NCBI RefSeq assembly: GCF_008831285.2
Contig: NC_045149.1
Span: forward strand, 2,358,001-2,422,000
Length of the DNA: 64,000 nt
Direction: 5' to 3'
DNA from: Nymphaea colorata
Taxonomy: Eukaryota > Streptophyta > Magnoliopsida > Nymphaeales > Nymphaeaceae
Shown here: in pieces, positions 9,985-23,000 of the stretch
Numbering within the stretch: position 1 is the first letter of the stretch
Layout: the number at the start of each line of letters is the position of its first letter
Notes under the pieces: generated by a model
Databases searched by the model: none
Told to the model about the DNA's origin: nothing
Seen by the model: only the letters and a program-made list of their open reading frames with translations
Translations under genes and position numbers: made by a program

Positions 9985-10530
9985 ATAACTGTGGCCATCG
10001 AGTGACATTTACATGTCGTAGTCTATGTTAGGGGTCTTCTTGGCAAATGATGTGGCTATGCCCTGACAGGACATGATGATAGATTGTTTTTATAATTGTG
10101 ATTGTTCTCATATTTGAGCCCTACCTAAGAGGGTTTGAAATTTTCCTGGCTTGTTGTCATACTGCGAAGGCTAAGCCTTCTGTTGTTTCGTTTTTTAGGT
10201 TTTGGTGGACCAGGGGCAGCAGGTTGAGCAGATGGCTTCACTCACGTCCTACTGGGGAGGTTTTGGGTATTTTGTAGTGCCCGCACGTCTTGTTTTGGTT
10301 ATATTGATGTCTTGTCTACATTATGCATCAATTTTATTGTTTGGGGGCATTTTTGTTATACACATAGATGTGATTTTGTACGAACTGAATTTGTTATGTA
10401 AATGAAAGTTGCCCCATTGTTTCAAATGGCATAGCTCCCTCCTTTTTGAATGGTTGTGTTGTCGCACGTCAATGCTTTATGTTTAGAAAAAAATATTTTT
10501 TGTTAGTAGGTCAAAAGGTTGGGGTGTGAC
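9985..10530 (+). repeat. LTR-like repeat, unit 2
   Basis: A head-to-tail copy of the preceding unit with the same landmarks, ending GGTTGGGGTGTGACA. Tandem LTRs can arise by recombination between elements, or from one element whose interior was lost. Confidence 0.55.
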
Positions 10531-10564
10531 AAGAGGAGACCGAATTGGGCATTGACATTGACTA

Positions 10565-10798
10565 GAATGATGATGAACAATGTTTTGTAATGAACAATTT
10601 TTTTGTTTGAGACTTTCTTATGACATTGAGATTGTAACAGTGAACTCTTAGTTTTAGTTTAATGTTTTTTTTCATTTTATCATTTTTGAGAATATAAAAT
10701 TAGTCGTATCCGCGTATCCAAAAAATTTGAAAATTGTTGTGTCCACACCCGTATCCCCGTACCCGTACCCGTATCGTACCTGCACCCATGTGACATAG
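10565..10798 (-). mobile_element. MITE M3, truncated relative of M1
   Basis: It is the reverse complement of the left ~230 bp of M1: the TTTGTTTGAGACTTTCTTAT block, the A/T-rich middle, the GTACCCGTACCCGTA array and the end ATGTGACATAG (to 10798). The other terminus is missing, where it abuts repeat unit 2. Confidence 0.7.
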
Positions 10799-12595
10799 GT
10801 ACCACAATAGGTCTGATAGAGATACCACAATGATACACTTGTTCCACAACGACCAAAAGATATGTTTTCATACTTCATAAAATCTGCACTGAAGCCTCTT
10901 GCCAAAGACAACAGAACCGATTACTCCAGCATTCATCTACAAAGCGAGAAATGAAAAGGAAACATGAATATGAGCAGGTATGGTGGGTTGGCAGTAGTGA
11001 AGAGTAGGGGCATGGATTACCTGCCGCTGGAAAAATCTGCAGTAGCTGTCGCCAAAGAAGGTAAGGCTGGGCTGAATGGAACAGTGGAGCATAAGGAGTA
11101 GGTAGGGGCGGAAGGCAGTAAGGAGTTTGGGGTTTTCCTGATGCCGAAAGAAGCTGCATGGGATGGAGCACAATACAGTAAGGTTCCATCGGCGAGAAAG
11201 AAGATCTGCAGGAGGTAAGAAAGGCGACGCCATAGAGGACAAGGCGGTAAACGGGCAGAAAGAGGGACGCAAAAAGGCAGAGGGAGGGAGAAACAGGCGG
11301 TAAGTATACATGTCTATGTATATTCCTTATACCTTGTTGTATCCCGTGTCCACAATTTTTAAAATTGTTGTGGCAATACCAATATCCCTGTACCAGTATC
11401 CCTATGACTAGGCCTCTAGGGATCTATAGGAGGCGTAAAAACACCAATGCCAACAAATGGATTAACAAATGAAAGCAAATACAAAGAGAGAGAGAGAGAG
11501 AAGGAAGATGCAAAAATGGAGATGGTTAACCCTGGGACTTTGAGGATGATAAAGATTATGAATTTCTTAGTTATGATCCTAATATGGGATCAGCATATCA
11601 TGTTGTGATCCTTCTAATGTCATAAACTCAATTTCATTTCAAATTATGCCACTTCTAAAGATCCTAAGTATGAAATGCCCTCTTGTTATCAATTAAGGGG
11701 CAAAATTTTTCATCAAACTATGAAAATAGTGAGGGCAAATTGTGATGAATAAAGAATAAAGTAGAAAGACACGGAGTGCATAATGAGGCAGATGAATGGA
11801 CAAATACGACGATAGGAACATCGATAAACTTTCTTGTATATTGCCCTAAAAGCACATTGACGAACTTTCTTTCACATTGCCCTAAAAGTATTCATCTTTT
11901 TGAAGCCTATGATTTGTCATATACATCCAAAAATTACTAACATATCACACTATGTTTCTCCTAATCTGAAAAAGGAGGGGCCTGATAACATTTTTGCAGT
12001 TCATCACGAACAACACAATCAATGATAGGGCAATAGGAAGAATATTAGATGTTTTCTTGGACTCCACATGCTACTCAGTACATTAATCTAATATTTGACG
12101 ATTTTGGTGAAATGGAATGAGAAACTACTCTACGATCCTAAAAAGTCACAAAGTATGTATATAAACATTTACACAGCTTCAGTCTGAGGATGAAATATAC
12201 TCGTGGAACCAAGTTTGGCTACCCTATACAAACTAGTTTTCCTACAAATATTCTGATAGTGGAGAGTATAGTGAAAAAGAAAAATGCTTCGAGAAAATTT
12301 TGTCGAGGAGTTGTGCACCTACATGCACAAATGAGAGTATAATTTATGGATATGGTATTCAATAATTAGATTTGAGAATCACATGTGAAATTATTAAAAA
12401 ATAGCATTTCATTGGCGAATATTGGCTATATACCTCCATAAAATCATGGACTAGCTGACTAAGCAAAAGAGGCAACTAGAAACTCCTTAAGGGAAAGAAG
12501 AAACTGCTTTAAACATATCCAAGAGAGTATAGATTAGATGTATTAAGCAACTTCATCATGCCTTTCATACAGTAATATTTCATCTCTGGTGATTT
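10799..12595. other. Gene-free stretch in the putative last APC5 intron
   Basis: No coding region is supported. There is a short (GA)n run near 11485-11502, and around 11340-11410 a faint GTATCCC/CCAGTATCC pattern that may be another decayed M-type MITE. Otherwise it is A/T-rich and unremarkable. Confidence 0.4.
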
Positions 12596-13205
12596 AGTTT
12601 TGTGTGTGCACGGCTATGTTCCCATGTCCAAATTTTTTTAAAGTGCTTTGCGCCCGTACCTGATGCAGAACGGGTACCGGACCCTATGCCCATATCTATG
12701 TGACAACTGATGGGTCAAACATGGAAATGCTTATCTTACTCTTTAATATCTTGCTTTGAGATTGTTAGATCAGCCTCTAACATCTTCATGTGGTGAAAGA
12801 AATTGGAACACGTATTCACATATTTAGAATATTAAGAGAAATAAACTTACAAGCAAAGATGCAGAAGATTTAGTTTATATGCATTCTAACCTTCAGTTAC
12901 TTTCACGAAGCAAAAAAGAGTACAGGTAAATCAATATTTATTGATTTATAAACTTCTCTTAAAATCTTATTTATATAGCTCTATTTATTGGTAATAATTA
13001 TATTTTATTGTTTGTATTATAGGGAAGGAGGCAGCAAATATTGAGATGTGAATGGTGAAGAATTTGACTTGGAAAGAGAAAATGAGTTTCAATATCATAA
13101 TGTAGAGTGGCATGATCCACGTCCATTCCAATGTGCAAAAGAAGGAGGCAGCGAGAGATGATGAGGAGATAAGGGAGGAGGAAGTGGATATCGAGGACTA
13201 AGAGC
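12596..13205 (+). pseudogene. Relic of a hAT transposase C-terminus
   Basis: From about 12790 one frame reads CGERNWNTYSHI, an in-frame stop, then KRNKLTSKDAEDLVYMHSN and LQLLSRSKKEYR. This is the hAT C-terminal dimerisation motif, with the catalytic Glu context C-E-R-N-W. A splice-donor-like GTAAAT follows, and another acidic exon-like piece at 13021-13200 ends near a stop. Just upstream (12600-12710) are GTACC/CGGGTACCGG repeats and CTATGTGACA, which resemble the M-type MITE ends. That suggests this relic belongs to the lineage that mobilised those MITEs. It is strongly decayed. Confidence 0.65.
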
Positions 13206-13749
13206 TATAATGTCATTGATTTTGAAGACTTGCACACTGTTTTCAGTTTTAAATTTTTAATTTGATGGGATTATGTGTATGAACTATGAAGAGACTATTA
13301 ATTTGAACTTTCAGTTTTAGTTTTTGAATTTTTGTGGGTTGTTATGTGTGCATCATATATCTATACATTCTACATCTTGTCGTATTCCCCTAAGCACTTT
13401 TTCAATATTCCCCTACCCATGTCTATGTGGAATGGTTGTTCATATGAACTATGTACTTTTCACTCTGGCAGGCCAAATAAATTTTCATAAGAGGTGGAGG
13501 CACCACTCATTAGAGGCAAGCCTTAAGATTAAGACATTTCCTAGGAAAGTAATTTCTTATGGGTCTCTATTATGAGAAACAACTTCCATTTCAGGAAATG
13601 AATTCATAGCAAGGAGGTGGACAATCCACCGGTGATTTCTCTTGTAGGGGATAGAACACAGAAACATGCAATTCCTATATACAACTCTTTAGCAAACTCT
13701 ATTCCTGTGAAGTGTGAAACAAGAGAACATGATAGGCACAATAGAGAAC

Positions 13750-14014
13750 CTGAAAATGTTGAATCTGCAAGATAGCACTTCGCAATTGAAATGTTGGCAC
13801 GTGCGCGAAGCTCTAGCCCTCCATGGCCAAGTATCATTGGCAGTACCTGATGTAGGAGGCTTAGTGCTCGTTTTGCATGAACAGATCCAAGACACAGCCA
13901 CAGATCTGCAAGCGTCAAAGTTGCTGAAGCACCAAGAAGGTCAAGATTAAAAGATTGACAATATGTCAAGCTTGCTAGTGCATAAGGCAGACCGGTGCAT
14001 GCATTCTCTGCTTT
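13750..14014 (-). CDS. APC5: APC5 exon 18 (last exon seen)
   Basis: 265 nt: [45 protein letters not shown], ending [11 protein letters not shown]. The donor GTTCTC leaves phase 1, so at least one more exon is required. None was recognised between 13749 and 1. Confidence 0.9.
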
Positions 14015-17000
14015 CTGAAGAAACATACTAAAAATGTCAGTTGAAAGAGAAAGAAAATAATTAAATTGACAGACAAACCATGATGATACCTTGTGGATCT
14101 CAGCCATCAAGAGGAGAGCACTAGCAACCTTAATCTGCATGTTGAATTCGTAACACATGCAGAACAAAGAATGGGCCACAGATGCTGCCTGAACAAAGAT
14201 CTAAATGCATCAGCAAGCAAGTACACATAAAACATCTAAAGTGGAGACATTGTTTGTCTGTCACCAGAAAAAGAAAGAAAAAGTTTGTTTGTAACACTCT
14301 TCCCCAGTATCGAGTAAAACAATTTATGCTCACTAATGAACCTCTCAGTAGCATTAAAAACCATTAGAGATGTTGCAAAAGTTTATCAAACATTAATTTT
14401 CATGAAGAAAGCTCCATATGCTTTCTAATGCTTCTACCTTTTACTATCTCATATAAGCATGTTATTGTAATGGTGTAGATATCTTCTCAAACTCTCATTA
14501 CAATACTCATATAGAATCTGCCAAGCTTAAATGGCCGTAGAACCATCCATCGTTAACACCACAACTAAGAAATTAAAAATTGTTTGCAGCTAATGGTGAG
14601 CATGACTTAGTTTGGATTGAGTTTTTTTTCCTCTGCGAAACTCCGTCCTCGCAGGTTTTATAGGTTCTATTAAGGATTTTTATGGTGAATTCTTGACAAT
14701 CCAAGCTTGTACAGGGAAAGCAGTGTAGCCACCCAATTATCTTCTTAGGAAACTGCCTTCATTGATGAGATTCTCTTTCACCAATTTCACCCTGTCAGAG
14801 TCGGGTAGGGTAGGCCTGCACATGAGCTGAGTCAAGCTCGAGTTGAACATCTAGAGCTCAACTCGACTCAGAAAACTTGAGCTTGAACTTGACTCAAACT
14901 CAAGTCGAGCTCAATAGAACAAGCTCGAGCTCAAGTCGATGATACAACATCGAGCTCGAACTCAACTTTTTAACTTGTTTATGTTAAGCATGTCTCGTTT
15001 CTTTTAACTCGATTAACTCAGTTAGATGCTACTTGTTTAACTATTCTCTTATTACAATTTAGCATTTATTATGTAGTTGAGCTGAGTCAAGTTAAACAAG
15101 TTGACTTCTTACAACTCGAACTCGACTCGTTTAACATTTCCAACATACGTTCAAACTCAAGCTCGACACGAGTCAAGTTTTGACTAGTGAGTTTGAGTCG
15201 AGATCAAGCTGACTCAACTTGGTGTGCAGCCCTAGGGTCAGGAAATGGTTAAATGAATGACAAATCCGAAAATTGCCTATAAGTGTAACATTCGTTTTTC
15301 TTGGTGGGCTAGATCGGGTCCAGACCCGGACCCGAATCCAGCAGCGTGGGAGCCCGACGACGCCCTCTCCTCCATCGTCTTTCCCTCTTCTCCCTCGTTT
15401 CCCCTCTTCGTCTCTTCCTTTGCTATGACCACAACGCAGAGAAGAGGAAGACGGAGGTCGGTGCAGCGGCAACGGAAGTGGACGGCAGCGATGGGGGCTC
15501 TGGTAAGCCTCTGATTTCTCTCCGCCTTCTCCTTCCTCTTCCTTCTTCTCCTCCCTCCTACGCAGCCTCTCCCCTATGCGTCAGCACCCTCTGCCCACAC
15601 GTTATCTCTCTCTCTCCCTCTATGCTCGAGCTCCCTCCTCGTCTCATCTGTCTCCTCCGCACCATCTCCCCCATTTCCCTCGCCCGTGCTATCCCTCTCC
15701 CTCTGCCACTCTCTTGCTCTCTCTGCCTGCACTCTTTCCTCACTGTCAGCACCCTCAATCGAACCATCCATCTCACCATTGAATGTCTTCTTCTCTCGAC
15801 AAACCCTCCTTTTTAACTCTCTTATGCTATTTTTTTTCATCTACTTATTGTCATTGGGTTTGGAATCGCAGCTTGGGGATACATCTTTCCCTTATATCAG
15901 TGGAGTCAAGGTGTTAGTGGTGGAGGCAGCGATCAATTTTGGGCATTGGCACTTGATCGAATGCTTGAGGTGGCTGCCAAGAACATTGCGACAGTTTGGA
16001 CACTAAGATTAGGGTGAGCAAGTCCTAATCGAACTTGAGGTGAATCCGAATCAGATTGAATCTCATTTCCTATATCCGATGTTGTACATATCGTACGATA
16101 CGACCCCGTATCGTATGATACGTATCGTCTCGTTTGAAAAAAACGGTACGATACACCCCCCGTATCGTAAAAAGGGGGTGTATCGGCCCTGTATCGCACG
16201 TATCGTACGATACAAGGCCTGTATCGTACGATACGAGGCGATACACTCCGTATCGTATGATACGGCCTAAAAACGCAAAAAGGGGCCCGAGACCTGCTTA
16301 TTCGGCTTCTTTTTGAAATTTTTCTTCCGTTCTTCATTTCTAACGCTTGGATAGTGCCGTGAGGGAGGGCGATCGTTCATTTTCACCGTGAAAAACTTGA
16401 TTTTCATCGTCAAATTGAAGATTAAGTGGTCAATTTGTGCGTGGGTGCTTGATTTTCGTGGGAAGGAAAGGGGTTTTCTTCATTTTAGACATTTCTTCTT
16501 CGTAAGGTATGAAATCTCATGTTCTTACCATGTATTCTTAATTTTTTACCGTATAATCGTAGATTGGAAGACTTTGAGTGTTTTTCATTAAGTTTACCAT
16601 AGGATTTCGTTTTTTTTTTTGAAGATATGGATCCTACATGGCAATGGTGCGAAAGGGTGAAGGAGAATAACCGTTTGAAACTCAAATGTAGCTTTTGTGG
16701 GAATACACTTTCAGGAGGGATTATTAGAATGAAACACCATTTGGCAGGGACCTCCAAAGATGCGTCTCCTTGTGTTGGAGGACCAAACAAACCTTTGCCT
16801 CCATTTGTGCGTCAACAATGTTTAGATATGCTTCATGCTTTACGTCAAAAGAGAATACAAAAAGAAATTGAAGATGCAGATGTAGGATATAATGTGCCTT
16901 TGGAAGATGAAGAAGAAGAGGAAGAAGCTTATGAATGTGATGATGAAGACGGTAGCAGCCTAAGAACAGATTTGGAGACCTCAAGAGGCAGAGATCGTAG

Positions 17001-20000
17001 AGGAAAAGGAATTACGTATGAAGGAGGTCGATCTGGCATAACGGGAAGGAAGAGGAGAGGCACAACAGATATTAGGGCCAGGCGTGGTATGCGACGACCT
17101 AGTGGTAGAGTTTCTACTGGTAGGTCTAGTGTTGGCTCTATTAAGAGTTTTTTCCCTTCATATACCAGCCCAGGTGGTCAGCCGCAGATTCGTGCTGCTA
17201 TGACATCTAAAGATATGCTATATCATGCACAAAAGCAGGTAGGGAAATGGTTTTATGATGCATGTATTCCATTTAATGCAGCTAATTCTTTTCAATTCCA
17301 AGCCATGGCAGATGCAATTACTTCTATAGGCCCCGGATTCAAAATGTCATCATATCATCAGTTGGGCAAAATTCTTCAGGATACAGTCAAAGAAGTGTCT
17401 GAGCATTGCAATGAGTTGAAATTATGTTGGAAGGAAACATGTTGCTCCATTATGTCAGATGGTTGGACTGATACAAGGTCAAGAACACTTGTAAATTTTA
17501 TTGTTTATTGCGCTAAAGGTACAATGTTCTTGAAATCTCTTGACTTGTCTGATGTTCCTAAGACTGCTGAGATTTTATTCAATGTTTTTGATAATGTCGT
17601 ACAAGAAGTTGGACCTGCAAACGTTGTACAGTTTATTACAGATAATGCTGCAAATTATAGAGCTGCAAGAGATTTGTTATTTCAAAAGTATAAAACATTT
17701 TATTGGAGTCCATGTGCCACTCATTGTGTTAATCTAATGCTTCAAGTTCTTAATGAGATGCATGATATGAAATCAGCCATTGACCAATGTCAAGAGGTAA
17801 CAAAATTGATCTATAATCATGCATATGTATTGAGTTTGATGAGAAAATTTACAAAAGAAGTTGAATTAATACGACCTGCACAAACTAGATTTGCCACAAA
17901 TGTATTGACTGTGCAGAGTGTGGTGAAACAAAGAACTCCTTTGAGACAGATGTTTGCTAGTGAAGAATGGGCTGGATCTATATGATAGTTGTTTTCGGAA
18001 CATGAGACTACCTGCCGCCGTTCGAGCCAGGACAACGATGCGTCCAGGTAAATACATAGAAATTTTTAATTTACTTTGCATTTGTTACATTTGATTCTTT
18101 TAAAACTTTCACATTGATTTGTTATATTTTTGTTTAGATTTGTGGTGGAATAGGTATGGGTTTGATTGTCCAAACCTAGCACGTTTTGCAGTCAAAGTCC
18201 TCAGCCAGACATGCAGTGCTAGTGGATGCGAAAGAAACTGGAGTGTGTTCCAACATATCCATAGCAAAAAAAGGAATAGGCTCGAACATAAAAGGTTGAA
18301 TGACCTTGTCTTTGTTCGATATAATATGAGGTTGAAACAAAGGTAATATAGGCATATAGCTTAATTAATGTTTACATTTTTTGTACAATATATTTATATG
18401 AAATTATATACTAACAAATTTTCTCTTATTTAATGTAGAGAATTAGAAAAATCATTAGCAAGGAAGCACACATCTCAGTTCGATCCTATCAGCTTGGAAA
18501 ATTTTGACGATCTAGAGCCATGGATTGAAGAAGAACCAGCTACAATATTTGATGATGAAGATTTTGAATGCTTCAACCTTGAAGCTGAAGCAACAGAAGG
18601 CTTTGTTGATGAAGGAGAGTCTGCTACTGCTGGTGCTGAATATGTTGGTGAAGATCTTCCAATTCTTGACGATGAAGAAGAAGAAGAAGAAGATGAAGAT
18701 GAAGATTATGAATGATGAATCATGAATGAGAGTCAAGTCAAGAGTGCTTTCATTTTATATGTATCAAAAACTTAAAGAGTTATGAATCTATGGTTGTTGA
18801 AGTGTTAACACTTGATTGAATGTTTTATCATTTATGACTTTATCACTTTATGGCTTATCGTCTTATGCTTTGTTGAATGATATTGTATTATTGTTATGAA
18901 TTTTGATGTTTATGAATGATGAACGCGTAAGTTTATAGCAATAATAAGTCTATCATTATCTCAAACATGTTTTCTATGAACAATTTATTATTTTTAATTT
19001 TTTCTGATTTTTTTATGAATTTTCCGAATTTTTTTAAATTTTTTCTGATTTATTAATAATTTTTAAAAATATTTACGATACGGTTACGATACGTTACGAT
19101 ACGGCGTATCTTAAAGCCCGATCGATACGGCTTACGATACGCGTTTTACAACATTGATTTAGTGGCCTTTACATGTCGTGATCTATGTGAGGGGCCTTCT
19201 TCGCAAATGATGTGACTATGCCCTGACACGACATGATGATAATTTGTTTTTATGATTGTGATTATCTCATATTTGAGCCCTACCTAAGAGGGTTTGGGAT
19301 TTTCCTACCTTGTTGCCATACTACAAAGGCTAAGCCCTCAGTTGTTTTTTTTTTTTTTCAGGTTTTGGCGGACCCAGGGCACCAGGTTGATCAGATGGTT
19401 TCACTTACATCCTACTGAGGAGGTTTTGGGTCCTTTGTAGTGCCGGCGCGTCTTATTTTGATTTTATTGATGTCTTGTTTTGTTAGGCATCAATTACGTG
19501 GTTTGAGGCATTTTTGTCATACACAGATGTGATTTTGTATGAATTGAAATTGTTATATAAATGAAAGTTGCCCCATTGTTTTAAATGACATAGCTCCCCA
19601 TTTTTTTTTGAATTGTTGTGTAGTCGCACCTCAATGTTTTATGTTTAGAAAAAAAAAAAATTGTTTGAGGGTCAAAAATGTTGGGGTGTGACAATAAGGC
19701 TCACAAACACTAAACCTTATGTCAAGGGAACAAGATCCCCATTGTATGCAACTGTTTCAAAATGTGACACCAAAAAATTCAATTTATTTTAGAGTTTTCT
19801 TTAAGAAGAATAAGTTACTACAACAATGAGGATGATATAAACAGGAAAATTGATTGAATAAAGATAAAACATGGTACTTTCAAGCCAAGCAAAGTAGATT
19901 GAAGGATCCTTCAAAGGAAAAATGCTAATACTCAAGAAATAAAGCACTGGTCAACTAGGCCCTACATAATACCACGCTGTTCTTTTGCTCCAAAGTTTAA

Positions 20001-23000
20001 AATGCAGCATTAGTCTGACAAAGAAACATTCCTAATAGCTTCAAGAGAATGCCCATGTACATCCAAAATAACAGAATGCAGACCTGATCAAACTGCTTAG
20101 CAGCTAAAAGAGTTCGAGCATGACGAAGGTTGACTTCAGCCTTCAGATCCATGTCCACGCCAGATGCAGAAGAAACCAACACTCCCAACTCATCGCAAAC
20201 TTGTTGAGCACGTTTTATGCAGCCTCTGATTTCATTTGTTGAATGGAAATTAATATATGTTGATAATGTGATATTTATGCAAATCATGACTTCAAAATAA
20301 AAAACAGCATGGACAACAATATAGGACCACAAAATTATTTGTAATAAGCATGCGAACAGAATGATACAGATACCTATGTATGAAATGCTCATGAAGTAAC
20401 TGGAGCCTTAATAGCTGGATGTGGAGGTGCGACAGAGGTGGAAATCTCTTCTCAACCAAAGAAAGTGCAGTAAAGGCATCTACATAGAATGAGCAACATG
20501 AGTATTTTTATTGTTCTATTATTTGAAGAACTTTTGAAAAACACAGGACATGCTTTGCAATCATGGATTAGACAAACACAAAAAGAAGGCAAAGCAAGTT
20601 TTTCTTTTTCAAAATCCTAACCAAAAAAAATAAAGTCAAAACTGAAATAAAAAGGACAAGCAGCTAAGATTAGCAGTAAAACTTGGCCTCTGCATGCTAG
20701 GCAGTAGCTTGGATGGAAGTTGAGAGTTTACATTTAAACTCAATCAAACTGCATGGTGTGGCAAGGTTAAAGGGCTACAAGAGATCCCAAACAGTGTGAT
20801 AGTGTTAGCATTAAGTCATATGTAAATACATATACGTTCACCCTTTCTATTATCCTGAGTATAGGACAAAATAAATATGCAATTTTAGTAATTTTTGTTT
20901 TCTATATTTTCTTTTTCATCATGTATCTCAGCTCCTGTCAGCCCTTAGTTAGCTCCAATTTCTACATTCATTAACCATAGCCATTGGAGCTGGCCCAATG
21001 CTATATCAGCATGTTATGGAGATCGTTACTTGCTTTTTGATGATCATACAATACTAACCAATTTTTCTTTTCAAGAGAAAAATGTTGTCAGGGCTTCCTC
21101 TTTTTTCCTGCAATGTGTTTGTTGCTTTCTGATTTTTATAATTTTAGATGGATTTTAACTAAAATCTCATTTTTTGGACAATAATTCAATTCAGGAAACA
21201 ATTGACAACAATGTATTCCAGAATGCTTCAGGTGCTGCACACTGACAAAGGAGCTTCATTTTTTACTCGTATCGTTACTGTTATCACTTAGCAATGATGA
21301 TATATAATGACTAAGGCTTCCTATTCATGGGGGAAGAGAACATTAATGCATAATGAAAACTAATTGTTTCCATTCTTTCCAATGCATTTCTCGGTGCATA
21401 ACAGAAGGCATCATCAAAGCACAAATCGATCCATGAACCTTGCTTTAATCTTCTAGTTTTAGTGGTCATAGAAATAATCCATGGCCTACATACCAAGCAC
21501 AGGAAAAACTGTCAAAAACAATGATCAATCGCTACTGGTTAAAAATTGTATACTTAATCCCACGAAACAAGGTGTAATTGTGCCCACTGTTTGTGACATA
21601 TGGCACATTTTGCAGCATAAAACTGCCAAACATCAAATAAAGGCCATAGACTACTAATCATATAACTATGAGTACAAACATATGGTTAAGACCTGGTGAA
21701 TGATCATATCATCATTTATTTGTATTATAGGGAAGCAAACTTTATGATTTAATAACAACAAGGAAGATTCTGATCCAGCAGAGTTGCACACAGTGTTGAA
21801 GATATGAAAACCATAAGAAAGATGACAATTCTAAACTAATCAAAACTAAATTTGCATTCCTGCAGGCCACTCAGATACCAGGTTAGGAAGAACAAAGAGA
21901 GGAGAGAGAGAATACATGCATGGACAGTCATATGAATAACATCCTTTTCATCTAGAATTGGCTTCAAAAAAGACAAGTCACTACAACACACAATACTTGA
22001 TAAATGATGGGCTTATAAGTTGGACACAAATTGCTGTCTACAACCTAGAGAAGTGTTATTTCATTCTGATACCAACAAACCTTGAGGCCCACAACTTAAA
22101 TAAGCGCCTTCAATTAAAGAGTACTAGAAAAGAACTTTATGTTCGATTTTTGCTCTAACATAAGAATTTACTCAGTTTTGTGCACATCGCGAGATATGAA
22201 GACTAACTGACCTTGGTATCCTTTGTATGTTGCTAAATATTGGACCAGCTTAACATAAGCCAGGGATGAATCAGAAGAACTGAAAAAATATATATATATA
22301 TACCAGAAGAAAAAAAGGTCAGAGAGCAGTCAGGAGAACAAAAGGCTATCCAACAACATTAGAAGTTAAATGAGAACTATTCACAAGAAAAATAACATAA
22401 ACATCTTTAACTTAAAATCTGAATGAGAAAAAAAGAATACCTCGAACAATCAGCAAAACAAATTGCATGGACCAGTGCATTCAGGCGAACAAGTGCTGAA
22501 CTGTCATTTAAAATATCAAGAATAGGGAGAATCATTAGTTAAGACCATAATTCTGTTGCCACAAAAAGGCATGAATGTCTAACTTTTAACATGGAAAAGA
22601 GGCACTGTGGCACCCACAAAATACATGTTGCATAAAAAGTGACCCTAAGTCATGACTAAGGTTTCCTGGAGAAGTGATCTAAGACACCCGCATTAAGTCG
22701 ATGGTCCATGATCTAAGGGATGAAGGGGTCTCTGCCTCATGTTGGAAAATGCGAAAAGAAGCACAGAGTAAACCAGATAGGAGGATGAATCATGTGTTCT
22801 ATGGTCCTTTGAGCATGAACAACTGAAAGAGCTTAAGTATACTCTCAATGATGACATTAAATTCGCAAGTTTGGTCATGGAAGCAGTGGCACCTTTCAGA
22901 CAATAAAGACAAGAATGAATTATTTCAGTCAGCCAGTAAGCTAATAATGTCCAAAGGCAGCATCCATCTTCCACAGGCTCAGAGAGACTTCTTTAGAGCT

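Noticed and set aside
9483-10530. Tandem repeat units considered as a satellite array or CRISPR-like structure
   Set aside because: There are only two long units with LTR-like ends and a third dispersed copy, no short direct repeats with spacers, and the window is a plant nuclear sequence.
12330-12420. Minus-strand IEYH stretch as a possible missing APC5 last exon (family motif EYHELAAEA)
   Set aside because: Only four residues match, stops occur close by and there are no usable splice sites.
16724-16984. Antisense frames over the hAT transposase (also 26488-26748 and 36467-36733)
   Set aside because: They are shadows of the coding strand and appear in each copy only because the copies are near-identical.
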